From NCBI GenBank assembly GCA_003134555.1, contig PLBO01000072.1, positions 1 to 59,913 on the forward strand: a stretch of DNA of 59,913 nt, given 5' to 3'. The notes under the pieces were generated by a model, which did not search any database, had not been told where the DNA came from, and saw only the letters and a list, made by a program, of their open reading frames with translations. This DNA comes from Actinomycetota bacterium (GTDB lineage: Bacteria; Actinomycetota; Acidimicrobiia; IMCC26256; PALSA-610). Made by a program: the position numbers and the translations under genes. How positions within the stretch are numbered: position 1 is the first letter of the stretch; every line of letters begins with the position of its first letter. Positions 1 to 7,536 of the stretch are shown here, one piece after another.

Positions 1-824
1 ACGGCGCGGGCAAGACGACGACCGTCGGCATGCTGACGACGAGGGTCATCCCCACGACCGGACGCGCGCTCGTAGGCGGCATCGACGTGGTCGCACGCCC
101 CGCAACGGCCAAACAGGTCATCGGGGTCGTTCCCCAGACGAACACGCTCGATCGCGCGCTCGACGTCGCCGAGAACCTCTACTTCCACGGCCGCTACTTC
201 GGGATGAGCTCTCGGGAGTCGCACGAGCGCACCCGCGAGCTGCTCGAGCAATTCCGGTTGGCGGATCGGGCGACCGCCAACGTCAACGAGCTGTCGGGGG
301 GCATGGCGCAGCGCCTGATGGTCGCGCGGGCGATCATGCACGACCCCGACGTGTTGTTCCTCGACGAACCCACCTCGGGCCTCGACCCGCAGAGCCGCCT
401 GGCGCTCTGGGACGTCATCGGCGAGCTGCACCGGCGCGGCCAGACGATCGTGCTGACGACGCATTACATGGAGGAAGCCGACCAGCTGTGCGACCGGGTC
501 GCGATCATCGACCACGGCCGCCTGCTCGCGCTCGACACGCCCGCAGCTCTGAAGAAGTCGATCGGCGCCGACACCGAGGTCCGCCTCCACGCCTCCGGCG
601 ATCTCGAGGCGCTCGCGCGCGAGCTCGAGCAAGTACCCGGGGTCGACTCCGCGCGTGTCGTCGACGGCACGGTCTACGCGTACCTGCGGGCCGGCGGGGC
701 GACCCTGCCCGAGATCATCACGCACGCGGACCGCAAGGGGTTCGCCGTGCAGGACGTCGGCGTCAAGGAGACGACGCTGGAGACCGTCTTCATCGATCTC
801 ACCGGGAGGGAGCTCCGTGAGTAG
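1..824 (+). CDS. ABC transporter ATP-binding protein, 5'-truncated (DrrA-like)
   Basis: The window opens inside this gene. The frame is open from base 3 and its first codons read GAGKTT, the end of the Walker A loop, so roughly the first 40 residues are missing; the ATG at base 30 is internal. In order one sees the Q-loop glutamine in VVPQ (about base 135), the signature LSGGM (about 291), Walker B VLFLDEPTSGLD (about 351) and the switch histidine in LTTHYMEEAD (about 462), then a C-terminal extension. This is the arrangement of ATPases that work with ABC-2 permeases in multidrug, antibiotic or lipid exporters. It overlaps the next gene by 8 bases, so the two are probably translationally coupled. 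The substrate cannot be predicted. Confidence 0.93.
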   Translation, partial: GAGKTTTVGMLTTRVIPTTGRALVGGIDVVARPATAKQVIGVVPQTNTLDRALDVAENLYFHGRYFGMSSRESHERTRELLEQFRLADRATANVNELSGGMAQRLMVARAIMHDPDVLFLDEPTSGLDPQSRLALWDVIGELHRRGQTIVLTTHYMEEADQLCDRVAIIDHGRLLALDTPAALKKSIGADTEVRLHASGDLEALARELEQVPGVDSARVVDGTVYAYLRAGGATLPEIITHADRKGFAVQDVGVKETTLETVFIDLTGRELRE

Positions 825-1644
825 CGCAAGCGTCACCGAGGTCAAGTCTCCGCGCGCCTCGTCCCGGAGCGCGTTCGGCGCATTGTTGCTCCGCGACCTC
901 GCGGTGCTCCGCAAAGAGGTCTGGATGTTCCTCGGCCGCACCGTCATGCAGCCGCTTCTGCTCATCTTCGTGTTCGCGTACGTCTTCCCGAAGATAGGAG
1001 AGGCGATCGGCGGACAGGCCGGCGCCGCGAGGTTCTCGACGCTCCTCGTAGGCGGCGTGATCGCGAGCTCGATGATCTTCCAAGGAGTGCAGGCCGTCGC
1101 GCTGCCACTCGTGCAGGACTTCGGATACACGCGAGAGATCGAAGACCGGGTGCTGGCGCCGATGCCGGTGTGGGCCGTCGCGCTCGAGAAGGTCGCGTCC
1201 GGCGCGATCCAGGCCGTCATCGCGGCGCTGGTGGTGTTCGTGCTCGCGACGTTCATTCCGGCGACGCCCGTCCACCTGAGCGTTCACTGGTTCTACCTCG
1301 TAACGCTCTTGCCGCTCTCGGCGATGACGAGCGCGGCGCTCGGTCTCACGATCGGGACGCGGGTCGAGCCCCGGCAGGTGCCACTCATCTTCAGCCTGCT
1401 CGTGATCCCCATGACGTTCCTCGGCGCGGTGTACTACCCGTGGCAGAGCCTCACACCGCTGCCCTGGCTGAAGTGGAGCGTGCTCGTCAACCCACTCATC
1501 TACGTCAGCGAAGGAATGCGCCTGTCGCTCACGAAGGGCGTGCCCCACATGCCGACCGCCGCGGTGTATGCCGCGCTCGTCGTCTTCACGGCCGTCTTCT
1601 TGAAGCTCGGTATCGACGGCTTCAAGAAACGCGTACTGAGTTAG
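817..1644 (+). CDS. ABC-2 type transporter permease (DrrB-like)
   Basis: A 275-residue integral membrane protein starting at GTG 817 inside the last codons of the ATPase gene; that start was chosen because the 8-base overlap gives coupling and leaves a short cytosolic N-terminus before the first hydrophobic segment (about residue 45). About six membrane segments are visible. The VLAPMPVWAVALEKV stretch in the middle and the later VEPRQVPLIFSLLVIPMTF segment are typical of the ABC-2 membrane family. With the upstream ATPase it would form an exporter. Its TAG stop interlocks with the TAA stop of the convergent gene 1641-2177. Confidence 0.9.
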   Translation: MSSASVTEVKSPRASSRSAFGALLLRDLAVLRKEVWMFLGRTVMQPLLLIFVFAYVFPKIGEAIGGQAGAARFSTLLVGGVIASSMIFQGVQAVALPLVQDFGYTREIEDRVLAPMPVWAVALEKVASGAIQAVIAALVVFVLATFIPATPVHLSVHWFYLVTLLPLSAMTSAALGLTIGTRVEPRQVPLIFSLLVIPMTFLGAVYYPWQSLTPLPWLKWSVLVNPLIYVSEGMRLSLTKGVPHMPTAAVYAALVVFTAVFLKLGIDGFKKRVLS

Positions 1645-2177
1645 CGAGTCGGTGAGGTCGGGTTCGGGCCCGACGCGCGAGCCTCCTCCACGGCGACGAG
1701 CGCGTGGCGGAGCTGCTCGATCCATTCGCCTTCGTGCTCGCGCACGAGGCGGACACACCACGCGAGCGCGTCGGAACGCGAACGCGCGACTCCGGCGCCC
1801 ACGAGCGTGTCGAGGGTCTGGCGCTCCCGCATGCGCAGGCGCGTCATCACGGGGACGGCGAGCGCGGTGAACGTCTTCTCCTCGTCGCCGCAGCGCGCGC
1901 CCCACGCGACCTTCCGGCCGGTACGGCTCTCGGCTTCGTCGGCGATGCGCATGCGCTGTTCGCGCGTCTCCTCGCGAAAGCGCTGGATCCGCGCCCGCCG
2001 GGCGGCGGCGACACCCGCCTCGTCGGCGCCATCGGGGTACTCGGGCTCCGCGAGGTCGCCCACGACGAGGATCTCCTCGCGATCCGCGGTGACCTCCGCC
2101 GGCCCGGTGAACCAATCGTCGGGCAGGCGTCCGGCAAACCAGCCTTCCAAGGTGCTGCTCTTCGGTTTCGATGTCAT
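1641..2177 (-). CDS. Conserved actinobacterial protein with ribbon-helix-helix-like C-terminal region
   Basis: 178 residues. The N-terminal half is charged (WFTGPAEVTADREEILVVG, then an Arg/Glu-rich helix). The middle carries a WGARCGD motif, and the C-terminal part (from about residue 130) reads RQTLDTLVGAGVARSRSDAL, resembling the helix-turn-helix of CopG/MetJ ribbon-helix-helix proteins. I remember similar actinobacterial proteins annotated only as hypothetical. Two perfect tandem TCATTACA repeats lie 4 bases upstream of its ATG, which fits autoregulation by an RHH protein, but this is inference. No toxin-like partner is adjacent. Start ATG 2177. Convergent with the permease, with interlocked stops. 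Confidence 0.75.
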   Translation of the reverse strand: MTSKPKSSTLEGWFAGRLPDDWFTGPAEVTADREEILVVGDLAEPEYPDGADEAGVAAARRARIQRFREETREQRMRIADEAESRTGRKVAWGARCGDEEKTFTALAVPVMTRLRMRERQTLDTLVGAGVARSRSDALAWCVRLVREHEGEWIEQLRHALVAVEEARASGPNPTSPTR

Positions 2178-2181
2178 GCAG

Positions 2182-2197
2182 TCATTACATCATTACA
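2182..2197. promoter_or_regulatory. Tandem direct repeat, possible RHH operator
   Basis: TCATTACA occurs twice in perfect tandem (2182-2189 and 2190-2197), immediately upstream of the minus-strand gene 1641-2177. Directly repeated short half-sites next to the start codon are typical of operators bound by ribbon-helix-helix proteins. A second tandem 9-mer, TGCCGCAAG twice, follows at 2206-2223. Confidence 0.5.
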
Positions 2198-2238
2198 AGT
2201 AGCGCTGCCGCAAGTGCCGCAAGTCGGCTCGCCGGCGC

Positions 2239-2278
2239 GACGATGCCCCCAAGCCGGGGGGACGGCGGGGGCATCGTC
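2239..2278. repeat. Perfect 12-bp inverted repeat in the bldC upstream region
   Basis: GACGATGCCCCC (2239-2250) and GGGGGCATCGTC (2267-2278) are exact reverse complements around a 16-base loop. The element sits in the 289-bp gap between the divergent RHH-like gene and bldC, about 190 bases before the bldC start. No T-run follows on either strand, so a simple intrinsic terminator is unlikely; a structured leader, an operator or an RNA element are possible. The rest of the gap (2178-2466) shows no ORF I trust. Confidence 0.6.
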
Positions 2279-2466
2279 AGTTCATCGGGACTTCGGGGGC
2301 TGGGAGGGCATTCCTCGTCCCACGGAGGACAGTACGTATCCACGCGTCGCGACAGCGTGACAGCACAAATCGGGTGCCTATGGCGCTCATCGCCCAAGTT
2401 CTGCCACTATGGGCGCGAATCCGGGCTGGCGGTCTCGGATCGTGGGGGGAAGAGGGCGGACACGGG

Positions 2467-2667
2467 ATGATGCCCGGCGAGGAATCAACAAACGACCGGC
2501 TGCTCACGCCGGCGGAGGTCGCGGAGATGTTCCGCGTCAATCCGAAGACAGTGACTCGGTGGGCCCGAACCGGCAGGCTGCAGGCGATCAAGACGATCGG
2601 CGGCCACCGTCGGTACCGACTCTCCGAAGTTCGCAAAGCGGTCGACGCCGCCAACGAGACGAACTGA
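2467..2667 (+). CDS. bldC: BldC-family MerR-like DNA-binding protein
   Basis: A 66-residue protein made almost entirely of one winged helix-turn-helix: LLTPAEVAEMFRVNPKTVTR, then GGHRRYRLSEVRKAV. This is the form of the Streptomyces developmental regulator BldC and its orthologues across Actinomycetota, which bind direct-repeat DNA cooperatively and control development or stress genes. The ATG at 2467 (or 2470) was chosen over the upstream ATG 2374 because the family begins a few residues before the LLTPAEV motif and because a purine-rich GGAAGAGGG lies upstream. The long repeat-rich upstream region suggests complex control. Confidence 0.9.
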   Translation: MMPGEESTNDRLLTPAEVAEMFRVNPKTVTRWARTGRLQAIKTIGGHRRYRLSEVRKAVDAANETN

Positions 2668-2685
2668 CCCGCGTCGACCGGGCAG

Positions 2686-3117
2686 TCACACCTGCCGGTT
2701 CGACAACGCGGCGCGCAGACGACCTGCGTAGTCGGACATCTCGTCTTCGCCCGAGTACCTCTGCCGCGGCCAGAAGAAGCCTCGTAGTCCGTCGCCCTTG
2801 GTGCGCGGTACGACGTGAACGTGCACGTGCGGCACGGCCTGGCTGACCACGTTGTTCTGCGCCACCCAGGATCCCTGCGCGCCGAGACCGGTGACCATCG
2901 CGCCCGCGCAGCGCTGCACCGCGACGAAGAGCGACGTCAGGAGCGGAGTCGGCAGCTCGGGGAGCGTGACGATGTGCCGGCGCGGGACGACGAGTACGTG
3001 ACCCTTGAACACGGGATGGATGTCGAGGAACCCGACCCCATCGGGCTCGTCGAGGACGATGTGCGCCGGTGCCTCGCCGGCGACGATCGCGCAGAACAGG
3101 CAATCGCCGCCGGCCAT
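2686..3117 (-). CDS. HIT-family nucleotide-binding protein
   Basis: 143 residues with the histidine-triad motif HVHVHVV (His97, His99, His101) near the C-terminus and an N-terminal CLFC pair (Cys6, Cys9) typical of zinc-containing Hint/HIT proteins. The family hydrolyses purine nucleoside phosphoramidates and related adenylates; the physiological substrate is usually unknown. It begins 6 bases after the stop of the membrane protein 3124-3804, so the two are probably co-transcribed. No SD is visible. Confidence 0.93.
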   Translation of the reverse strand: MAGGDCLFCAIVAGEAPAHIVLDEPDGVGFLDIHPVFKGHVLVVPRRHIVTLPELPTPLLTSLFVAVQRCAGAMVTGLGAQGSWVAQNNVVSQAVPHVHVHVVPRTKGDGLRGFFWPRQRYSGEDEMSDYAGRLRAALSNRQV

Positions 3118-3123
3118 GAGCGA

Positions 3124-3804
3124 CTACGCGGCGACCGGCTGCCCCGTCGCGTATCGATACAGGTAGGCGACCGCGATGTAGGCGATGGCCTCCGTCACGA
3201 ACACGCCGACGATGCAGGCGATGACACCGAGCACGCCGACGATGATCGAAAGGAGAACCGGGAACGCGAGCCCCTTGCTCTGCACGGCCGCCCGGCTCGC
3301 GCTCAGAGCCTCGCCAAGACTCATGCGCCCGTCGATGAAATAGAACGGCGCGAGGCCGAAGAACGCCAGGACGAACAACCCGGGAATGACGCAGAGCACC
3401 AACCCGATGCCGACCATGAGCCCGAACACGAACGAGAACACGATCCACTCGCCCCAGCGGTCGTACTGGAACGCCTTGCCGACATCGGCCGGCTCGCCCG
3501 CGGTGATCATCAACGCCACGCGGTACAGACCGAGTCCGGCGACTGCGCTGACGACGATCCCGAGGACCTGGAACACCAACGCGCCCGCCAGCGAATGGAT
3601 CGCAGCCTGCCCGATGAGCGAGAGCACGATCTGGGCGGCGACAGGAATGAGTACGACGATGAGCATCGGGCCGACGTTCTCTTGGAATTTCTTCCAGCCG
3701 TACGAGATGGCGGCGCCGACGTCGGGGGCGCCGCCACCGGGCGGGGGTGCGCCGTACGGGGGCGGCGGCGGGGGCGGGGGCGGGGGCGGGGGAAGATCGG
3801 TCAC
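3124..3804 (-). CDS. Membrane protein with polyproline N-terminus
   Basis: 226 residues. After MTDL comes an uninterrupted run of 12 prolines, then a Gly/Pro-rich linker to about residue 30, and then four or five hydrophobic segments with a conserved-looking amphipathic region (ALSASRAAVQSKG) between them. The fold resembles the DUF975/glycerophosphodiesterase-membrane-domain group, function unknown. Start GTG 3804 follows an SD (GGAGGT, 3811-3816) and a likely -10 TAGCGT at 3832-3837, so unlike many neighbours it has a leader. The proline run would probably need EF-P. It is encoded by a G-tract able to form a quadruplex on the template strand. Confidence 0.8.
   Translation of the reverse strand: MTDLPPPPPPPPPPPPYGAPPPGGGAPDVGAAISYGWKKFQENVGPMLIVVLIPVAAQIVLSLIGQAAIHSLAGALVFQVLGIVVSAVAGLGLYRVALMITAGEPADVGKAFQYDRWGEWIVFSFVFGLMVGIGLVLCVIPGLFVLAFFGLAPFYFIDGRMSLGEALSASRAAVQSKGLAFPVLLSIIVGVLGVIACIVGVFVTEAIAYIAVAYLYRYATGQPVAA
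3757..3792 (+). repeat. G-quadruplex-forming tract in the proline codons
   Basis: The plus strand holds four runs of five G separated by single C bases (about 3769-3792), preceded by another G5 and GGC repeats. It is the template strand for the polyproline codons of the membrane protein 3124-3804. The pattern satisfies the usual G-quadruplex rule with very short loops. Confidence 0.6.
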
Positions 3805-3870
3805 GGGTCAACCTCCAGTAGGAACCGGTAGACGCTAACTCGCTGCCCGGGCCAACCGAGGGATCTGTGG

Positions 3871-4377
3871 TCAGTCGGGTGACGTGTAAGGGCGCTCCCG
3901 CGGCTTCGCAGCCGACCGTTTCGGCACCATGACTCGGCGCCGGAAGTAGCACACTTCCTCGCCGCGTTGGTTGAAGCCGCGCGACTCGACCGTCACCACG
4001 CCCCGGTCGGGTTTGCTCTGCGACTCCTTCTTGTCGAGAACCTTCGTCTCGGCGTAGATCGTGTCGCCGTGAAAGGTCGGGAGCTTGTGCTGCAGCGACT
4101 CGACCTCGAGGTTGGCGATGGCCACGCCACTCACGTCGGCGACCGACATACCGAGCACGAGTGAGTAGACGAGGTTGCCCACGACGACGTTCTTGCCGAA
4201 CTGCGTCTGCCGCTCGGCGAACCACGCATCGGTGTGCAACGGATGGTGGTTCATCGTCATCATGCAGAAGAGATGGTCGTCGTACTCGGTGATGGTCTTG
4301 CCGGGCCAGTGCTTGTAGACGTCGCCGGGCTCGAAATCCTCGAAGTAGCGGCCGAAGGGGCGCTCGTAGACGGTCAT
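3871..4377 (-). CDS. MaoC-family (R)-specific enoyl-CoA hydratase-like protein
   Basis: 168 residues with a single hot-dog fold. The active-site region reads TMNHHPLHTDAWFAE, matching the MaoC/R-hydratase motif in which Asp and His activate water for hydration of enoyl-CoA thioesters; GNLVYSLVLGMSV and GDTIYAETKVLDKKESQSKPD follow as in the family. It would act in fatty or branched-chain acyl-CoA breakdown, possibly on mesaconyl-type substrates. It lies 10 bases downstream of the acyl-CoA dehydrogenase gene but seems to have its own leaderless promoter: -10 TAGCCT at 4385-4390, 7 bases before the ATG, whose TAG is the dehydrogenase stop codon. Confidence 0.88.
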   Translation of the reverse strand: MTVYERPFGRYFEDFEPGDVYKHWPGKTITEYDDHLFCMMTMNHHPLHTDAWFAERQTQFGKNVVVGNLVYSLVLGMSVADVSGVAIANLEVESLQHKLPTFHGDTIYAETKVLDKKESQSKPDRGVVTVESRGFNQRGEEVCYFRRRVMVPKRSAAKPRERPYTSPD

Positions 4378-4384
4378 GGACCCG

Positions 4385-4390
4385 AGGCTA
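4385..4390 (-). promoter_or_regulatory. Leaderless -10 (TAGCCT) for the MaoC gene
   Basis: TAGCCT is followed by 7 bases and then the ATG at 4377. The first three bases are the stop codon of the upstream acyl-CoA dehydrogenase gene. Confidence 0.5.
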
Positions 4391-5545
4391 GCCAGGCGCT
4401 CTTCCCGAGGCGCGAGCGACCAGGCCGCGCGCGATCACCAGTCGCTGGATCTCGTTCGTGCCTTCACCGATGATCATGAGCGGCGCGTCACGGTAGTAAC
4501 GCTCGACCGGGAGCTCCGTGGTGTAACCGACGCCACCGTGTATGCGCAGCGCGTCGGTCGCGATCTCGAACGCCGCCTCGCTGGCGAACAACTTCGCCAT
4601 GCCCGCCTCGACGTCGGCGCGCTCCCCCGCCTGCTTCCTCTCGGCCGCGTTGCGCGTGAGCAGGCGCGCCGCCTCGAGCTTGGTCGCCATGTCGGCGATC
4701 TTCATCTGGATCGCTTGATGCTCGGCGATCGGCTTGCCCATCGTGTGCCGCTCCTGCGCGTACGCGAGCGCCGCGTCGAAAGCCGCACGCGCGACGCCGA
4801 CCGCGCGTGCCGCGATGTTGATGCGGCCGACCTCGAGCGCGCCGAGGATGTAACCGAGACCGCGCCCGGCATCACCGAGCAGTGCGCCGACCGGAACGCG
4901 GTGGCCGTCGTACGTCATCTCGACCGTCTCGATGCCCTTGTAGCCGAGCTTGCCGATGTTGCGACTGACCGTGATGCCGCCGAAACGCGGCCCCGGCTCT
5001 TTCTCGACGATCAGGCACGAGATGCCCTCTTCGGTACGGACGGCGAGGGCAACGATGCCGGCGCGTTCACCGTTCGTCACCCACATCTTCGTGCCGGTGA
5101 CGACGTACTCGTCACCGTCGAGCGCGGCCCGGCACGAGAGATTGCGCGTGTCGCTGCCCGCGTCGGCCTCCGAGAGCGACAGGCACCCGCGCAGCTCGCC
5201 GGTCGCCATGCGCGGCAGCCAGTGTCGCTTCTGCTCATCGGTGCCGTGGTGCACGATGAGATGCGCGGCGATGGTGTGCGTATTGACGATGCCCGACAGT
5301 GACATCCAGCCGTACGCCAGCTCCTCGACGACTTCGGTGTACGTGATGAGATCGAGTCCGAGACCTCCGTAGTCCTCCGGGATCGCGATCCCGAACAGCC
5401 CGAGCGCCTTCATCTGCTCGACGATGGCCTCGGGGTAGGTGTCCGCGTGCTCGAGCTCGGACGCGACGGGTATCACCTCGCGGCTGATGAACCGGCGGAC
5501 GGTGCCGACCAGCTCCCGGCGCACTTCGGGATCGGTGTCGGTCAT
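4388..5545 (-). CDS. Acyl-CoA dehydrogenase
   Basis: 385 residues, normal length. Visible family signatures: LSEADAGSDTRNLSCRA (flavin/substrate loop), VTGTKMWVTNGERA, YAQERHTMGKPIAEHQAIQM, and the C-terminal RIHGGVGYTTELPVERYYRD followed by IGEGTNEIQR, where the first Glu of EGTNE is in the usual position of the catalytic base in short/medium-chain types. FAD-dependent first step of beta-oxidation or branched-chain acyl-CoA oxidation; chain length cannot be told. Start ATG 5545 is 6 bases downstream of a -10 TAGAGT (5552-5557), so it is probably leaderless. The MaoC hydratase follows 10 bases downstream and could act on its product. Confidence 0.93.
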   Translation of the reverse strand: MTDTDPEVRRELVGTVRRFISREVIPVASELEHADTYPEAIVEQMKALGLFGIAIPEDYGGLGLDLITYTEVVEELAYGWMSLSGIVNTHTIAAHLIVHHGTDEQKRHWLPRMATGELRGCLSLSEADAGSDTRNLSCRAALDGDEYVVTGTKMWVTNGERAGIVALAVRTEEGISCLIVEKEPGPRFGGITVSRNIGKLGYKGIETVEMTYDGHRVPVGALLGDAGRGLGYILGALEVGRINIAARAVGVARAAFDAALAYAQERHTMGKPIAEHQAIQMKIADMATKLEAARLLTRNAAERKQAGERADVEAGMAKLFASEAAFEIATDALRIHGGVGYTTELPVERYYRDAPLMIIGEGTNEIQRLVIARGLVARASGRAPG

Positions 5546-5551
5546 GTGATC

Positions 5552-5594
5552 ACTCTAGAAGCGGAACCCTGCCCGGCGCCGAGGCCGGTACCCT
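5552..5594. promoter_or_regulatory. Divergent promoter region: acyl-CoA dehydrogenase (-) and ABC exporter (+)
   Basis: On the minus strand TAGAGT (5552-5557) lies 6 bases before ATG 5545. On the plus strand TACCCT (5589-5594) lies 9 bases before ATG 5604. Neither start has an SD. Confidence 0.45.
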
Positions 5595-5603
5595 CGATCG
5601 CCG

Positions 5604-7481
5604 ATGATGGAACACCGCACGATGATGGGCTTCCGGCGCGACGAGGCGATCACGCAGCGTCGCATCGATCGCGTCGTCATCCGCCGCGTGGTGACCTACA
5701 TCCGGCCTTACCTGCGGCCGCTGATCGCCTTCCTCGTGTCGGTGATCATCGGATCGATCGCCACCGCGGTCACGCCGCTGCTCCTCAAAGTCCTGATCGA
5801 CGAGGCGATCCCCCACCACGACCGGCATCTCGTGATGCTCGTCGCCCTCGGCGCCGTCGGGTTGGCCATCTTCAACGCGGTCCTGTCGCTCGCCCAGCGC
5901 TACTACTCCGCGCGCATCGGCGAGGGGTTGATCTACGACCTGCGCGTAAAGCTGTTCGACCATGTGCAGCGCATGCCGATCGCGTTCTTCACCCGCACGC
6001 AGACGGGGTCCCTGCAATCGCGGCTGAACAACGACGTGATCGGCGCGCAGCAGGCGGTCACGAACACACTCGGCACCGTCGTGCAGAACTTCATCCAGCT
6101 GGTGGTGACGCTCGCGATCATGTTCCGGCTCAGCTGGCAGATCACGCTCCTGACGCTTCTCGCGCTACCCGCGTTCATCTATCCGGCTCGCTTGCTCGGG
6201 CCGCGCATTCAGAAACTCGCTCGAGTCGGCATGCAACAGAACGCGGAGATGAACAACATCACGGCCGAACGGTTCAACGTGGCCGGCGCCATGCTCTCCA
6301 AGCTGTTCGGTCACCCCGACCGGGAGCGAGGAGCGTTCGCCGCCCGCGCGGGCGGCGTGCGCGACGTCGGCATCGCAACCGCGATCTACAGCCGGATACT
6401 CCTCGTTGCGCTGGGGCTCGTCACGGCGGTCGGCACCGCGATCGTCTATTACGTCGGGGGCAACCTCGCGGTCTCGGGCTCCATCACCGCGGGAACCCTC
6501 GCCGCGTTCGCCGCGTACGTCGCGCTCATCTACCAACCGCTCGCGCAGCTCACCAACTCCCGGGTCGACGTCTTGACCGCGCTCGTGTCGTTCGAGCGGG
6601 TGTTCGAGGTGATCGACTTCCCCGCCGCGATCACCGACCGGGCCGATGCGACCGACCTCGTCCGGCCGCGGGGGCGCATCGAGCTCGACCATGTGTGGTT
6701 CCGCCATCCGCCGGGCCGTGAGGTGTCGCTCGAGTCCCTGGAGGCGCCCGGAACCCCGGGCGGCGACGAGCCGAGCGACTGGACCCTGCGCGACGTGTCG
6801 CTCGTGATCGAGCCCGGCGAAACCGTCGCGCTCGTCGGCGCGTCGGGCGCGGGCAAGACCACCATCGCGATGCTCGTGCCGCGGGTGTACGACACCGTCG
6901 AGGGTTCCGTGCGGATCGACGACCACGACGTGCGCGACCTCACACTCGAGTCGGTGCACGCCGCGATCGGGTTGGTGCCTCAGGACCCGCACCTCTTCCA
7001 CGACACCATCCGCGCCAACCTGCGATTCGCGCGCCCGACCGCGACCGACGCCGAGCTCCAGCAGTCGTTGGAGCGAGCCCGGATCTGGGACCTCGTGTTC
7101 TCGTTGCCCGATGGTCTCGACACCGTCGTCGGCGAGCGGGGTTACCGCATGTCGGGTGGTGAAAAACAACGACTCGCGATCGCACGACTCCTGCTGAAGA
7201 ACCCGGCGATCGTGATCCTCGACGAGGCGACGTCGCACCTCGACTCCGAGTCGGAGCTCGCGATCCAGCGCGCGTTCGACGAGGCGCTACGCGGCCGCAC
7301 CGCCATAGTCATCGCGCACCGCCTGTCGACCATCGTCGACGCCGACCGGATCGTCGTGGTCGATGCCGGGCGCATCGTCGAGTCCGGGACACACGGCGAG
7401 CTGCTGGCTCGTGGTGGCGTTTATGCCGAGTTGTACCGAACTCAGCTGGGCCGGTCCGAGGGCGACGAGATCACCGCGTAG
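5604..7481 (+). CDS. ABC exporter, fused membrane and ATPase domains
   Basis: 625 residues, a half-transporter. Membrane domain with about six helices over residues 30-330 (including FFTRTQTGSLQSRLNNDV, the intracellular-loop motif of type IV exporters). The nucleotide-binding domain starts near residue 350: Walker A GASGAGKTT (about 412), Q-loop LVPQDPHLF, signature MSGGEKQR (about 515), Walker B AIVILDEATSHLD with catalytic Glu, and H-loop VIAHRLST. The order and length match MsbA/BmrA-like exporters of lipids or drugs; it would homodimerise or pair with a partner not seen here. A roughly 25-residue insertion (EVSLESLEAPGTPGGDEP) precedes the NBD core. Start is one of two adjacent ATGs (5604/5607). 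Confidence 0.93.
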   Translation: MMEHRTMMGFRRDEAITQRRIDRVVIRRVVTYIRPYLRPLIAFLVSVIIGSIATAVTPLLLKVLIDEAIPHHDRHLVMLVALGAVGLAIFNAVLSLAQRYYSARIGEGLIYDLRVKLFDHVQRMPIAFFTRTQTGSLQSRLNNDVIGAQQAVTNTLGTVVQNFIQLVVTLAIMFRLSWQITLLTLLALPAFIYPARLLGPRIQKLARVGMQQNAEMNNITAERFNVAGAMLSKLFGHPDRERGAFAARAGGVRDVGIATAIYSRILLVALGLVTAVGTAIVYYVGGNLAVSGSITAGTLAAFAAYVALIYQPLAQLTNSRVDVLTALVSFERVFEVIDFPAAITDRADATDLVRPRGRIELDHVWFRHPPGREVSLESLEAPGTPGGDEPSDWTLRDVSLVIEPGETVALVGASGAGKTTIAMLVPRVYDTVEGSVRIDDHDVRDLTLESVHAAIGLVPQDPHLFHDTIRANLRFARPTATDAELQQSLERARIWDLVFSLPDGLDTVVGERGYRMSGGEKQRLAIARLLLKNPAIVILDEATSHLDSESELAIQRAFDEALRGRTAIVIAHRLSTIVDADRIVVVDAGRIVESGTHGELLARGGVYAELYRTQLGRSEGDEITA

Positions 7482-7536
7482 CGCTGCCGCGTAGCTGCGC
7501 GCGGCGACCGGCCGCTACGCTCCTCGTGATCCCGCG

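Noticed and set aside
799-2115. Long minus-strand frame opposite the permease and RHH-like genes
   Set aside because: Arg/Gly/Ala-rich low-complexity product, a shadow of high-GC coding on the other strand and in other frames.
2588-4225. 545-codon minus-strand frame over bldC, HIT, membrane and MaoC genes
   Set aside because: Arg/Pro-rich composition and overlap with four recognisable genes.
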